Source: Euwallacea fornicatus
Lineage: Eukaryota > Arthropoda > Insecta > Coleoptera > Curculionidae
Length of the DNA: 64,000 bases
Assembly (NCBI RefSeq): GCF_040115645.1
Contig: NC_089546.1
Location: forward strand, 2,763,001-2,827,000
Direction: 5' to 3'
Shown here: piece by piece, positions 1 to 11,732 of the stretch
How the letters are laid out: each line of letters begins with the position of its first letter
Numbering within the stretch: position 1 is the first letter of the stretch
Made by a program: the position numbers and the translations under genes
The notes under the pieces: model-generated
Told to the model about the DNA's origin: nothing
Databases searched by the model: none
The model's input: only the letters and a program-made list of their open reading frames with translations

Positions 1-1874
1 AGAATTGCCAGTGAAAATCTTCGAGAAGCAGTTCCCATAAAGTAATAGCAACGAAATGGCTCGATATGGCGGAGTTTAAAGGTGAGGCGAAGCTGGGGTG
101 CAAAGAGACTGCTTAATTTACAGAAAATGTGACTCTAATGCCAACGTCTTGAGAGAATAAGCGAGCAGAGTCATAACGATAGTCGTTAGGATAAGAGGTT
201 ATAATTTTATTGTAGGAATAATGTCGCGAACCTGCAGAACTTACGACTTTCTTAACGATACGTATAATGCGGTCATTCGTTACCGGCGACAGTTCTATTG
301 ACCCATTTTAGGCACCGTATATATTTCTCAAATTACGAAATTCTAAAAGAGGGCTTTGGCAAATAGAGAAAGATGAGTTCTTCGTCGTGTACCATTGTTA
401 TCACAAGTCCAATTGCATTTCCGCAGTGTTCTGCTCAAGTGCGCTAAATGTTTCTTCAAACAACACCGTTTCTCATGTAAACAGCGCGTTTCAAATGAAA
501 GTGCAGCTGCTTAAACTTCCCCGCATTTGAAGGAAATTGGAGTAGACAAGTCGTGTGACAAATAAATCCAATTAGACCACCGGCATGCGTCGCAAAATAT
601 TTGAATCCCAGTCGAAAAGAGGAATTAATGAATGCACCCCCCTGACTATTTGCCGTGGCAGAGGTTTTTGGAGCCGCTCTCAGCTTACGAGGAGCAAATT
701 TCAAAACCAGCGGCGTAGAGCTCGCCGAACGACGATACCCATTGATCGGCGAGAAAGAACGAGTTTCGTTCAACAAATCCGACTTGTTTGAGCAGTACCT
801 TGATTTCGTTAAATTTTCATGGTTAAGTAAATTTGCAGCTAACGATGTTTATTAAACGTGTACCTCTCCAGGATATACAGACAATTTGCATGGTTTCCGA
901 TTAAAAATTTAATTTATTTTATTAAATATGCCACCGCTAAATGTTAATTTAAACTACATTTCAGAGGCAACTGACATGCCTGGTTATATGCGACACAAAC
1001 ACACTCTCATTTAAATAAAATTACTTTTTAATTTAAATCCAAAACAATATGGCCATCATACAATTTGCATCTAGTGGAAACTGGCTACTTGTAATTATGC
1101 TGTAATGTTTGGGTTTCGACCATTCGGAACGCTACTGTTTAATTTTTCCGGGCAATTATGTGACGTGAAGGTAATACTCATTTTTGTAGAAAATCCCGAA
1201 AAATTAACGTGCATATGGGCATAAAAGGAGCGGGGGTCCCGTGGGCCTAAGGAAGAAAGGGCCCGTCAATCATTCGACTGCAAGTTCGGCTCTGAAAAGC
1301 GGGATTAGCATTTCAAAGGAGCCGATCCCCCGGCCCACCGCTAACTGCCTAATTCACTGTCATTCCAGAAAGCCCACAGTTATTTTGATGCGATTAGCTG
1401 ACGACTTGTCGTATTTGTCGTATTTAATGCCCCCCCCCCCTCCCGCCACCCCCTCTCCACTCCCTCACCCATTTCGCGTTTCGAATTTACCGTACAGCTT
1501 TTGTGGGAACTACCAGCTGCGTAGCTGAGCCATATAATTGTGAAGAAGGTCTTAAGGCAAAAGCCCCAGAGATAATTTACTGGGTTAAAACCAAGCAAGT
1601 TGTAAAAGTTTTTGATTAAGGCATGAGTCGAAAATCCAAAGATTCGAGTTGCACATACAGGTTGTTGATTAAATACGAAGCCAAACTTTAGCAGGTCCGC
1701 AAAGGCAAAGTTCTCGAAATGCAGGGGATTCAAATTAAAATTTTAATTTCGTTTTTCGGTTATACTTTTGGACCGTAATTGATTAGCGGACTTTAAAATT
1801 ACCGGGTGTATGATTAATAATGGCTAATCTTCTTCATTTTCGAGTACCGTAAAGTGGCAACTCTAACTGACCGC
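1..1874. other. No recognisable gene; pyrimidine-rich tract
   Basis: Short open frames at 585-855 and 1,241-1,733 match no family I know and overlap one another on both strands, so I treat them as chance. The only compositional oddity is a run of eleven C at 1,430-1,440, opening a pyrimidine-rich tract to about 1,470. Confidence 0.5.
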
Positions 1875-2400
1875 TCAAAAAAAAATAATCTATAGGGTTC
1901 ATATCGGGTGACCTGGGAGGCCATGAATGCGGTTCCGTTCTTTCTATCAGACCGTTAGACCTATCAGAAATTGACACGCAACTAAACTAAACTGTGATGT
2001 GTGCCATCGTGCATCAACCATTTCTCTTGTCTGGTCTTTAGATCGACCTCTGCCAAATGTTGAGATAGATCGTACTCCGAAAACCTTCGATACTGTTAGT
2101 TATTAAGATTTTGGAGAACAAGGCAAGGTCAAGCAAGCTAATCACCGTTTGTTTCAACCGTAATGTTTAGAGCAAATTTTACTTCATGATGATGTTCCAT
2201 GAGAACATGCGATTTCGCTGCGGCCCGAGTGTGGTTATTGTGAAAATTAGTGCTGGTGTTTAGACAACCGAAGATACATGTGTGAAATCCGGGATTGTTA
2301 CTAATTGAGAACGTAATTAACTGCAAAATTGTACTTTGTGAGGAAAATCCCTATAGTTCGCACACGTAATGTATGATAAAGATAACGTTGTTGAGCTTTT
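1875..2400 (-). pseudogene. DUF4817/DDE_3-type transposase fossil, central and C-terminal part
   Basis: Read on the minus strand in shifting frames, this stretch resembles the catalytic half of the insect transposase family dominating the window. The most telling piece is WPPRSPDMNPIDYFF near 1,875-1,930, the signature around the third catalytic acidic residue. Upstream in the gene are a TRQEKWLMHDGTHHSL-like stretch (about 2,000-2,060), matching the family's xRQxMWFxxDGAPxHxSL segment, and an NxHNNHTRAAAxSH-like stretch (2,200-2,270) matching the segment after the first catalytic aspartate. Stops and frameshifts interrupt it throughout, so it is dead. No terminal repeat could be matched, the N-terminal helix-turn-helix is not visible, and it is among the older copies here. 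Confidence 0.6.
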
Positions 2401-3717
2401 AAAATTTGCCACAAAATTGCATATGAAATATTAAATTTCCTGGAAAAGTTTCTTGTATTAATTTGAGCGTCTTCTTAGATGTTAATCGTGACCCTTCATT
2501 AATCTCAACTGTTCGGACTATTACAGACCTATCTGGAATGATATGTGATAGGGGTTGTCCTTTTGAAAATACCAGTTTCATAAAATCTTGTGTGAACATT
2601 AATAAAAGTTTGGTGGCTTGGAGACAATCGGTGGGACAATTGCATTAGCATGGGTCATTCTGCGGACAAAATGCATATGTGTCATTTCTGCATTGGTAAA
2701 ATGGATCATTTTACATACAACGGACAATTTATTACCCAAAAACACAGCTTAAAAATTTGCAAAAATACACATAAAATTAAAATATTGACACTCACTGTTA
2801 GGTTTTTAAAATGCACTACCAATAAATTTTCTCATTTTGCTGCCATGGGAATATATGCATTGTTTTCCAAGGCTGTTTTGCGCATAATATTTTCTTGCAT
2901 ATTGTCGTTTTAGAAAAAAAATATAGGTTGCATTTTGCTGTTTTAATAGAAAAAGTACAAAAGTCAAACTTGTCTTTTTTCAAAATAATTTATTTCAAAG
3001 AGAAGTACTGAGACCATCTCTTAACAGTTAAAATTAATGAAGAATAAGTTTGTCCTATGCGAAAATCGTATGAAGTGAGCTATAGCCTGTATCATAAGAA
3101 GTTAACGGGCGCAGATCCATGTTAACGTGAACTTTTTAATTTAAAATTCTTCAAAGATTCACCCCTTAAAGGACAAAAATATGACGATAACAAGCACAAA
3201 ATTAATTATCCCTCATGATTCATTCTTGAAAAGTCATTAATGATGGAAATATGGTGAGAGGAGAAAACAGAGGAGTGCAAAATGGAAAATTGGACTACTT
3301 AGTGCGACAAGGAGGATACGTTTATATTGAGGAAGTAAGGAAATGCATTCCCGGACAAATTTAGAGAATCACTCTGATATGATTTTTTTTGCTCTGTTAT
3401 AACGGAAAGAAAGGAATCTTATATTGTGGTTTGTATCATTAATCGCAAAACTGAAAAACATTGTTAAACATAATTCTGGATTTGAATGAAAGGAAAAATG
3501 AAAAAAAAGAGAATATTTTAACATGAAAGCATACATATTGCTGTTTATGTGCATATCGAATAATAACAACCTCTTTTGTTAAAAAAATATGGAATTTACT
3601 TCTCCCAATATCAGGATACTGTGGCACACTTATAAATATTTCATTGTCATATCATAGTTAAAAAAAACATCATTGTGATAAAAAAGCAATTAGAGCGACA
3701 ACTCTGATGATGATGGA
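2401..3717. other. No recognisable gene
   Basis: AT-rich sequence with several 60-90 codon frames on both strands (for example 2,463-2,648 and 3,369-3,627). None shows a known motif. It may include the decayed flanks of the transposase fossil on its left. Confidence 0.5.
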
Positions 3718-4600
3718 AGAAAGATTTAGCCAAAGAAAAATTGAAAATGACTACAAGCGACTGGTAGTTACTCCCGCGGGACAAGATAAGGCCACCCGAG
3801 GCTAACTTCTGCAAGAGATGACCATTTTTTACGGTTATATGCTTTTCGCGATCGGCACGCTACTGGTCCTAATTACAACTTTCTTCTATAAAATTTCAGA
3901 AACGTTGGACTGTGAGTTTACAGTAAAAATAAGGCTTAATAAGTGTGAATTGACATCTCACCAACCAGCTCCGAAACCGCTACTCACCAGAGAACACTGT
4001 GTTCGTAGATTAAGATTTGTTCAAGAACATCTAAATTGTACTAGTATTCTCGGATGACTTCGAATTTTGCCTAAGATCTCCGAATTTATTTGAAAAAGTA
4101 TGGAGGAGGCCAAATGCAATTTTTCGCCTAGAATAAATTTTGGTGGAGGTTCTGTGATGGTCTGGGCGCCATCTTTTAATCGAAAGACCCCCACGGAACT
4201 AGCGGTGATCAATCGTGGTTCTTTAACTACTGCCAGATATATTACAGATATTCTTAAACCTCTTGTAATGTGTCTCTCTCCATTTGTGAACTCTCAGTTT
4301 TTATTAATACACAAACCCAAGTTGCTGAAGTTGGTCAAGAGTATCTGCATGAAGTTGACATTGAAACAGTGGACTGGCCTGCAAGAAGTCCTGATGTGAG
4401 GCCAATAGAATATATATGCGACATCCTTGGAAAACGGGAGAGAATATGGCAACCACAAACCTTGGAGGAATTGCGAAACTGTTTGCTTGAAGAGTGAGAA
4501 GAGATCATTCCTCAATAAGAAATTGGAAATTTAATAACAGGAACACTTCGGAGAATGGAAGCTGGAGATAGTGCCAGGGGAGGAAACACCAGCTACTAAT
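3718..4600 (+). pseudogene. Tc1-like transposase fossil
   Basis: A broken Tc1-family transposase. Visible in order: a PLLTREHCVRRLRFVQEH segment (about 3,975-4,030), which in Tc1 proteins precedes the first catalytic aspartate; a GGGSVMVWA motif (4,143-4,170); and WPARSPDVRPIEYICDILG (4,375-4,430), surrounding the third catalytic acidic residue. It ends in an ARGGNTSY-like tail before a stop near 4,600, the usual Tc1 C-terminus. Function would be cut-and-paste DNA transposition at TA sites. Stops and frameshifts separate the blocks, the DNA-binding N-terminus is barely recognisable, and the segment holding the second catalytic aspartate is scrambled. I could not identify its inverted repeats. 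Confidence 0.75.
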
Positions 4601-5361
4601 TTTTAAATGTCTAAATGTGATTTTGCAATTTTTGGCTTTTTCGCTTTATGTACGATTCTTCGGTCTTAAATAAAAACGTTGGTATTTAACGTAAATTTTT
4701 ATTTTTATCTGACAATCAACTAACGATAATATCGTAAGTGTTGCTTTGTATCACGAAGCAAAAATAGTCGAAAATATTAAAGTGACCTTTAAATTTTATC
4801 CGGGAATTTATAATAGCAAAAAAGATGGAACACATTACGAGGATACTTGGTGGAGAAAGGCAAACGCTATTTTCTTAAGGAAAAACAAGAATACAATGCG
4901 AGAAAATTTAGTCACGGTATTAAGCATCTAAATGAAAAATATGACCGGTTTCTGTTGAGTAAAGCTGAAAATAATATGGAACAACTTGATGCTGTATTAA
5001 ATTAAATGCCAGAACAAATAAAGTTAAAATTCTTTTGGGTGGGTAGGAGAAGCATGAGAACTTTGTTAGAAAACGTGGACATGGTACCTACCGCAATCGG
5101 GAGTACAACATTGGGTTGAATAAGATTATTAACACAGTACTAGTGAAGTAAAAACTATTTGATTCTACTGAGTGTATTCACACCAAAGAATTTGCCACGG
5201 ATATATGCTAAGAAAATTTAAACCTAGGATTGTATTACCTGCATCGATAGAGGGCCAGATTATATTCATGAAGATGGAAGATTTGGAGAACGGATTTCTG
5301 GCAGATTCCATAGTTGAATATAGAAGAAATGTCATATAGGAATATAGCCCGTATTAGACAA
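4601..5361. other. No recognisable gene
   Basis: AT-rich. A 61-codon frame at 4,746-4,931 and a continuing broken frame to about 5,100 contain lysine- and asparagine-rich sequence that I do not recognise. Confidence 0.45.
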
Positions 5362-5363
5362 TA

Positions 5364-5665
5364 CAGGCTGTTCATTTCAAAATGAACTGCCCGAAATATC
5401 TCTTGACTGAAACGAAGATTTAAAATAATAAAAAAACGCCTATTTAGATGTCTGGAGGGCAAGTTGAATTTGACATTAGAGAGAATTGTATCAGTCACCC
5501 CCTCACCCTCAGTTACCCACACTTTGATATTTCAAATAGCACCCCCCATCGAGTGGCACATCATTGCAAGCGGAATTCAATTTACTATGTAACTGTACCG
5601 AGAACATTCAAATCTGTTAATGGAGTCGGAAGTTTAGAAGACAAAATGTGTACTAGTGCAAATGG
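5364..5665. repeat. Left long terminal inverted repeat
   Basis: About 300 bases. Pairs with the interrupted right repeat (9,401-9,343, then 7,879-7,690). The TA at 5,445-5,446 corresponds to the Tc1 insertion point on the other arm, so this arm preserves the empty site. Confidence 0.7.
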
Positions 5666-5699
5666 TTGACCGAGATTAAAATAATTTATTTTATTAAGG

Positions 5700-6828
5700 A
5701 CTCAAAACGTGAGTCATCATTAGCGAGGAAACAATCAAGTTTGTTTTCAAATTCTTCGTGAACATTGGGCAAAGTTTGCGCAGTTATAATTCTACATTAC
5801 AGGAACATTCTGTTTTTCAATTCTTGAATACTTTCAAATGGAATTCGAAATATTTTATTTTTTAAATAACCCTATAGGACAAGTCTAGTAAACTGATATC
5901 TAAAGATCGTGTTGGCTACTCTAATGCTGCTCATTCTGATGCCTCTCTGCTGCCAATCAATTTTTCTGAAAATCGTTCATTGAAACATTCGCGAACTGAT
6001 TAGTTACAGCGAGGAGGAGGAGGAGGAACGCCATCTTGTTGGAAATGCATGTTGTGTTCATCGAGTTTCAAAGTGCCATTCTCAACAACTTAATTTTCCA
6101 GAGATTGGACGAGAAGAGGGTCTATCGTATTTTGTAAAAGGTTCAGATACAGTTTACCAGCTAAATTCTCTTCCAAAAAAGTGACCCAATAATTTCGTTT
6201 CCATAAATTCCTGCCCAAACGTTGATTTATTGTGTAAATTGAGGGTGACATTTCTGAAATAGATGCGGATTTTCATTTTCCCAATATCTACAGTTATGTC
6301 TATTCACATGTCAATTCAATAAGGAAGTTAATTTGTTACCAAAGCAAATATTTTTTGATTAATTGAGGGGTCATCTGCAATTTGCAGATACATAATTTCG
6401 CAAAATGAAGTTCTATTACAATCATCCTTCCTGAACTGATGCAACGTTTGCATTTTGTTAAAAAAAACTCATTAAATAGTAATACTTTGAGCACAAAACC
6501 GGTTGAAATACTTGTTAGTTTAGCGACTTTCCTAATAAACAAAGTTGGATCTACAACGAAGTGACCTAGCAATTCAATCTGGCATGCTTTGTCTACAATT
6601 CTTCTCTGTAGTTTATTTGTTACAAACAGAGCCAATTTCTTGAAATTTACACACCAACTCCATCACGTACTTGTGCCCCACTTTTTTATCTAGTTGCTCC
6701 TCATTGAATAATTTCGCGATTCTACGAGGGCGTCTATTTTCAGCCCCATAAAAGAAAATTATTTCTGTCCTTTCAGCTAAGATATATCCCATTTTAAAAT
6801 GATAATTTCGATGTAAAACTAAATACAA
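5700..6828 (-). pseudogene. DUF4817/DDE_3-type transposase fossil (nearly full length)
   Basis: The minus-strand gene begins near 6,828 with a helix-turn-helix resembling DUF4817: YILAERTEIIFFYG, then KLFNEEQLDKKVGHKYV and a KFQEIGSV segment. Next comes a second winged-helix-like stretch, QIELLGHFVVDPTLFIRKV (about 6,580-6,500). The catalytic region continues with HVNRHNCRYWENENPH (about 6,310-6,260) and INVWAGIYGNEIIGSLF (about 6,230-6,175), both diagnostic for this family. Below 6,170 the frame is badly broken and the WPxRSPDL block is not clear, so the last catalytic residue seems lost. It is the resident transposase of the element whose repeats lie at 5,364 and 9,401. Expected role is cut-and-paste transposition into TA; multiple stops make it inactive. 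Confidence 0.75.
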
Positions 6829-6904
6829 GAAAAGGACACTTCAAATAACAAAATTCAACTGTTCGTAAAAGTATCGAAAACGTACGTTTTTGCAATATTT
6901 TATT

Positions 6905-7690
6905 TTTTTTTATAGCGGAGGTACTATTGTTGTTAAAAGATATGATGAATTTATTTATAAAATGAAAAATTCCATTTATTCTTTCAAACAAATTTTATCG
7001 TCTTCAAAGTACTCCCCCTCGGACACAATGCACTTACGTCATCGTTTTTTCCAATCTTCGAATCAGTCAGAGAAGTCTTTTTCCGGGGCGGCTTTCAACA
7101 CTTTCTTCGATTCGGCTTTTATCTCCTAAATCGAGTCAAAACGGTGTCCCCGAAGCGGTTTTTTGAACTCGCTGAACACCCAGAAATCCAACGATGCTAA
7201 ATCAGGTGAATACGGTGGTTATAGAACGATATGGGTCAAGTGTTCGGCAAAAAGCGCAAAAACCAAGACTTATCTGCCCGTAATTCTGCCTTCTTGAGGT
7301 GAATAGCTTCACGCAAATGAAGCATAGTGCTCCAATAATTTTTGTTGTTTAGCATTTCGGCTGGAGGGAAAAATTGAAAATGCGCAACATCGCGATAATC
7401 GAAGAAAACTGCCAACATGAACTTAAGTTTTGAGCGACTTTGGTGCGGTTTTTTCGGACTTTTTTGCAGCTTTTGCGCGATGTTCGCCCGATTGGTCGAT
7501 CGCTTCCAGATTTTATTCATAAATTCAGGTCCCATCTCCCATAATGATATGTTTCATAACGTCCTGGTAGCCAGAAATCATTGTTTGGCACATTTCAAAG
7601 ATGTTTTTTTTCAAAAAATTGACTATTTTTGGACCCAATCGAGAAAATTCACCGTATTTTTTTTTATCACAGTAGTACTTCACACCAAAA
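6905..7690 (-). pseudogene. mariner transposase fossil inserted in the DUF4817 element
   Basis: The minus strand encodes a clear mariner (Transposase_1) series: GPKIVNFLKKN (about 7,630), DVMKHIIMGDGT around the first catalytic aspartate (about 7,550), QSRSKLKFMLAVFFDYR (about 7,430), LREAIHLKKAELRADKSW (about 7,300), then PPYSPDLASLDFWVFSEFK (about 7,200) and KCIVSEGEYFEDDKI near 7,000, the usual mariner C-terminus. The HDNAP block for the second catalytic aspartate is eroded, and stops occur in several places. The protein's first third is missing. It lies between the helix-turn-helix of the DUF4817 gene and that element's right inverted repeat, so it arrived later than that element. Its own inverted repeats were not found. 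Confidence 0.75.
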
Positions 7691-7826
7691 CTAGTACGCA
7701 CACTTTTCGATCCAACTCCCGATTCCATTCTTGATACAGTTACGTACGAAATGAGTTTTCACTTGTAATAATGTGTCATTCCATGGAGGCCGCCATTTGA
7801 AATATCCAGGTGAGGATGGGTGGGGT

Positions 7827-7868
7827 GAAGGAGTAACTGGTACAATTGAAGGAGTAAATGGTCAAATT
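7827..7868. repeat. Two 21-base tandem units in the right inverted repeat
   Basis: gaaggagtaactggtacaat at 7,827 is followed directly by gaaggagtaaatggtcaaat at 7,848. It lies inside the right arm of the DUF4817 element, just before the Tc1 insertion. Confidence 0.6.
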
Positions 7869-7881
7869 AAACTTCTTCCTA

Positions 7882-9340
7882 GATACACTCAATCAAACTT
7901 ATGTGGAATGACCTAGTATTTTACCGAAAAGTGTTTTTACTGATTTGGTTTTGCATTAAAATAAAAAATGTTGTATTTATTGATAAACAATGTTTAGTTC
8001 AATAACATATTAATGTGAGTACATCGGTATTATAGACTTTATTAACTTAGAAGTAACGTCTCAGGTTTTTTAATTTGAATTTTTTGTTTTAAACTGCCTT
8101 AAAATGCCTTTTGTGGGATTATCTGATGTACAGAGAGGAAGAATAATTGCGTTAATGGAGCTGGGTATGTCTCAAAGAACTGTTGCCCGTACAGGTAGTG
8201 CTTCGCAAGGGGTAGTTTCAAAAACTTATTGGAAGTACTTAGAATTAGGAACATTGCAAAACAGGCCAAGAAGGAGTCGCCAAAACGTCACTACAGACCG
8301 ATAAGACCGATTTTTAGTGCAAATAACTAAAAGAAATCCAACGGTAACAATTCCAGAGCTTCAAAGGCAATTTCTATAAGCAGCAGAGCGTATCCGTGGA
8401 AACAATTTGAAAACAACTTCGGGCTAGAGAATTATTTAGTCGAAAACCACCAAAAGTCCCCGCATTGACGACACAACATAAACGCGATAGATTAAATTAG
8501 TGTTTGCAGCACCAAAATTGGACAATGGACAAATAGCAAAATGCCTTGTTTTCGGACGACACCAGGATTAGTCTTAGATGTGATGTTCGGCGATTCCATG
8601 TTTTAAGAGGCCGTAGAAGGCAAACCAGGCTCCAAACTGCCCGATCTGTCCCGAAATATAAAGGGATATGATAGGAGAACAAACTCTCTTAATTCCCATT
8701 CGACCCACCTTAACTGGACAGAGTTACGTAGATTTGGCGCTCCAACCAATAATAACAGCTTGGAAAGGTACTGGTGGAGAGAATTTTTTATTTATGCACG
8801 ACAATGCCGCACCGCTTACCAGTAGAGTCGCGAAAAATACCTTGCGAACGGAGAGCATCAGAGTTTTAACGTGGCCAGCTTATTCTCCAGACCTGAATCC
8901 CGTAGAGCATTTACGGGACATGATTAAAAGAAAGACTAGGGCTCGTCAACACAATTTGGAAAATACAGAAAGACTGATAGAGGTAGTTCTTGAAGAATGG
9001 AGAAATCTTCAAGAAAAAGTTGACAATCTTTTAAGAAGCGCCCCTCGTCGCATTTGTTCTTGCATTGAAGTTAGGGGTGGAAATACAGATTACTAAAACA
9101 CCCAAAAAGTGCATAATTTTATTTATAATTTGAATTTCTTATAACTTTTGCTTTAGAAAATAGAAGTCTTTGTTTTATTTTCGTTGTTACATACAGAATT
9201 GTTTTTTTCTTTCTTTGAATTCTTGCTATATGAATATCTTTTGAACCTAATCTTTAAATTTCTTGCACGCAATTTCCACCAAAAATAATTTTTTTTTGCA
9301 AAATACTGGATGGTTCCACACAAGTTTGATGGAGTCTACC
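7882..9340 (+). mobile_element. Tc1-like element with both inverted repeats and TA duplications
   Basis: The left end gatacactcaatcaaactt and the right end, which reads ggtagactccatcaaact on the minus strand, match over about 45 bases with scattered differences, ending at a shared agtatttt. TA flanks both ends (7,880-7,881 and 9,341-9,342). The 1,459-base length is normal for Tc1. It sits in the right inverted repeat of the DUF4817 element. Confidence 0.85.
8104..9096 (+). pseudogene. Tc1-like transposase, interrupted in the middle
   Basis: The first 66 codons (8,104-8,304) give a clean N-terminus starting MPFVGLSDVQRGRIIALM, the helix-turn-helix that binds the inverted repeats, followed by a basic NRPRRSRQ linker. 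From 8,305 to about 8,667 the frame is broken by stops and shifts, removing the first catalytic aspartate region. From 8,668 to 9,096 it is open again: FLFMHDNAAPLTSRVAK (second catalytic aspartate), WPAYSPDLNPVEHLRD (third catalytic region) and a terminal RGGNTDY. Conservation of both ends and about 1 kb of coding length indicate a moderately old copy that could once have been autonomous. It is centred between its two repeats. Confidence 0.85.
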
Positions 9341-9401
9341 TAAATAGGTGCTTTTTTTTATTATTGTATTGCGAGTGGTCGGTTTTGAAATGAACACCTT
9401 G

Positions 9402-11732
9402 TGCAATTAAAAGATTAAAGAGGACAATTTGAGCCCCTTTAAAAAACTTTTAATCCATATTTTTAGTATTTTATCCGAACGTATGGAGATGTTACTGAAT
9501 GCAAATAATCCTCAACATTTAATTTAGAATTGTGTAAAAAAATATTTCCACCTGCTCCACAATTTTAACACCGACAGAATAATTAATTTACAGAAGAGGC
9601 TACTGTATAATTTACATTACGTTTCGCGTCACATATCGTTCACTGACCACTGTTAACAACATTTGAGCAATATCACGCTTGGGCGAACCATGCAAAGAAA
9701 CATTCTGCATGCATGTAAATTAAAATTAATTAAAATGCGTTCATAGTTAGTCATTAACGAGGTGCTCGACGTCAAACAGCATTAATCAAATGAAAAATCA
9801 TCCCACCACATTAGCAAACATTAATTGCATTAAAAATACTCCGGTAAAGGGCTAAAATGTAACTTCAAAGTATTTTATTAATCGCTAATGAGAAGGGTTC
9901 GCGAGGCGGAAGGGTTGTGGGCGGATGATGATTACCGTGATGATTACGTAATTGGATGCTGTAATATAGTCCCGTTAGAGGGATGGGGAATTAAGGGACG
10001 AACGTGTTATAGTTTTTGCTACATGTAAATATTCGTTGTTAAGAAGATTCGTCATTTAAAGTGGCATATTTATAGGCGATCGTAAAATGCGGCAAATTAA
10101 ACTAAGAAAGTGCCCTTTCTGCCAATTAATTTCATGGGTGTGTCGGATTTTCGCATTGTTACACGCGCAGTCTTGAACGGCCAAAGTGCTTATCTTTATG
10201 AGCTCCAGACACTCGATTTCATTTAAAGTAATGAATGGCGAGTTTTAGCGAAAACCCACTTTTTTCTCCACGTTTTGACACAAAGTCGCCTAATATTTTC
10301 CACGATTTCCCATGAACTACAACTTTCTCAATACCACAGTCCAGGTGCAGGCAGACTTCTTTAATTGCGATTGGGCACCATTATAACTAAATGCAACTGT
10401 AAAAATTTACCCGCGATAACCCACTATCTGTGCGATATGCTAAATTTTATTATCTGTTAATTGCCTAAGTATTATGGTTCCGAAGAAGTGATATTAGTCT
10501 CGGTGGTACCAGAGAGGCGGATCTAATTTACATTCGAGCATGGGATAGGCTGGTAATGGGTTTTAAACACATTACATTTATTCCAAAATACATAGATTTC
10601 GCTCTCTTTTAAGTACTATACCATGTCAGAAGAATGCAGTTGGGATAATGAAGGTTCTTGTCTCAAAGCATCTTCTCAGTTTCGATACCGAATTTCGTCT
10701 AAATTTATTATTTGCAAAGCGATATATTATATCATTAGTAATTTACAACGCAAAATTAGGCTTTATATTCTGTTTGCCAAATCCTCCCTTTTCACATTCA
10801 ACTGCACCAACGGTAATATGTAAAATATATAAAACTGATTTGCATATTTTATTATCGAAACCAGTGGTACGGAAATTAAATTTATTTTAGTGGAACAGAA
10901 ACAGTGTATTGGAAAATAGAATACTGATTCATAGAAACATTGTAATTTGTATTATCATTTGGTATTTGTTGTTGAAGGAGCAGACTTTCCAAGTTATTCC
11001 ATCCGAAACCATGGGAAATATCTAATATATGTTTGGTTCCATTGATTTATGTCAGAATTTATGAGAAATTGCCTGCAACACCTTGAAAGACATAAGTACT
11101 TTATTTTCCAGTCGTGATATTGAAAGGACAGCTTGCAGGAAAACTATATTGTAGTACTTTCTCGATCCATTGCGACAGGAGAAATATGATTTTTTTCCAT
11201 AACCGTTAATTTAAAAATTGCCCTTTGATGGAGTCAATGTGCAGACTCTTTTGCGGCTGTTTGCGTAATTGTGAATAACAATCGCGGGTTTGAAATTTCT
11301 TCTAGAAATATGCTGTTTCATTTCGAAACTTCCCTGCGGGCCCTAAATAGAAGATGCATACTAGAAACACTTATAACTTAACAAGGAAGTGTTTGCGCGG
11401 ATGAAGTTTACGATCCAAGCCATCAACAGTTTCTGTAGCATCTAAACAATTATTCTATGGTATGTCTAATTAAGTTAGAATCATGTGGGAAGTTATTCTT
11501 CATAAAACGTTTTGCACAGTCTTAAAATTAAAACAAAATAATATTCATACATCATATTTCAGGAATCGAATACTAATTTTCTTGAAAATATAAATTTTAT
11601 TCAAGAAAATGTTATTATTGTTAGTTCCAATAGTGCAATTTATGTCTCGTCTATTGAAGACGTGATAACTTTTCGTCTCTTAATATGTTTTCATAACAAT
11701 TACGCCACTGAAATAAGTTATTAATGCATAAC
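9402..11732. other. No recognisable gene
   Basis: Long AT-rich stretch with ordinary composition. Frames at 10,623-10,890 are short, overlapping and unrecognised. I see no repeats of note. Confidence 0.5.

Larger units (their letters stand above)
5364..9401 (-). mobile_element. DUF4817-type transposon carrying nested mariner and Tc1 insertions
   Basis: The left terminus caggctgttcatttc starts at 5,364 after a TA. The right terminus ends at 9,401 and reads caaggtgttcatttc on the minus strand. The inverted repeats run about 250-300 bases inward. Matching landmarks include aataataaaaaaacgcct at 5,426-5,443 against its near-identical partner next to 9,345, and gatatttcaaat at about 5,524 against its partner near 7,800. 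Inside are the element's own transposase fossil (5,700-6,828, minus), a mariner relic (about 6,905-7,690) and a complete Tc1 (7,882-9,340). Without the insertions the element would be about 1.8 kb, close to the 1.9-kb relative at 30,661-32,565. The order is DUF4817 element first, the two others later. Confidence 0.75.

Noticed and set aside
585..855. Two overlapping plus-strand frames near the start, one beginning MAEVFGAALSL
   Set aside because: Overlapping frames with no known motif, no splice context and a third overlapping frame on the other strand; consistent with chance.
1430..1470. C-rich tract as a possible G-quadruplex or regulatory element
   Set aside because: One C11 run and scattered short runs without regular spacing; a simple low-complexity stretch is enough.
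6898..7680. Similar T-rich segments on both sides of the mariner relic as direct repeats
   Set aside because: The match is mainly a run of T and does not align with mariner ends; I do not count it as a target duplication.
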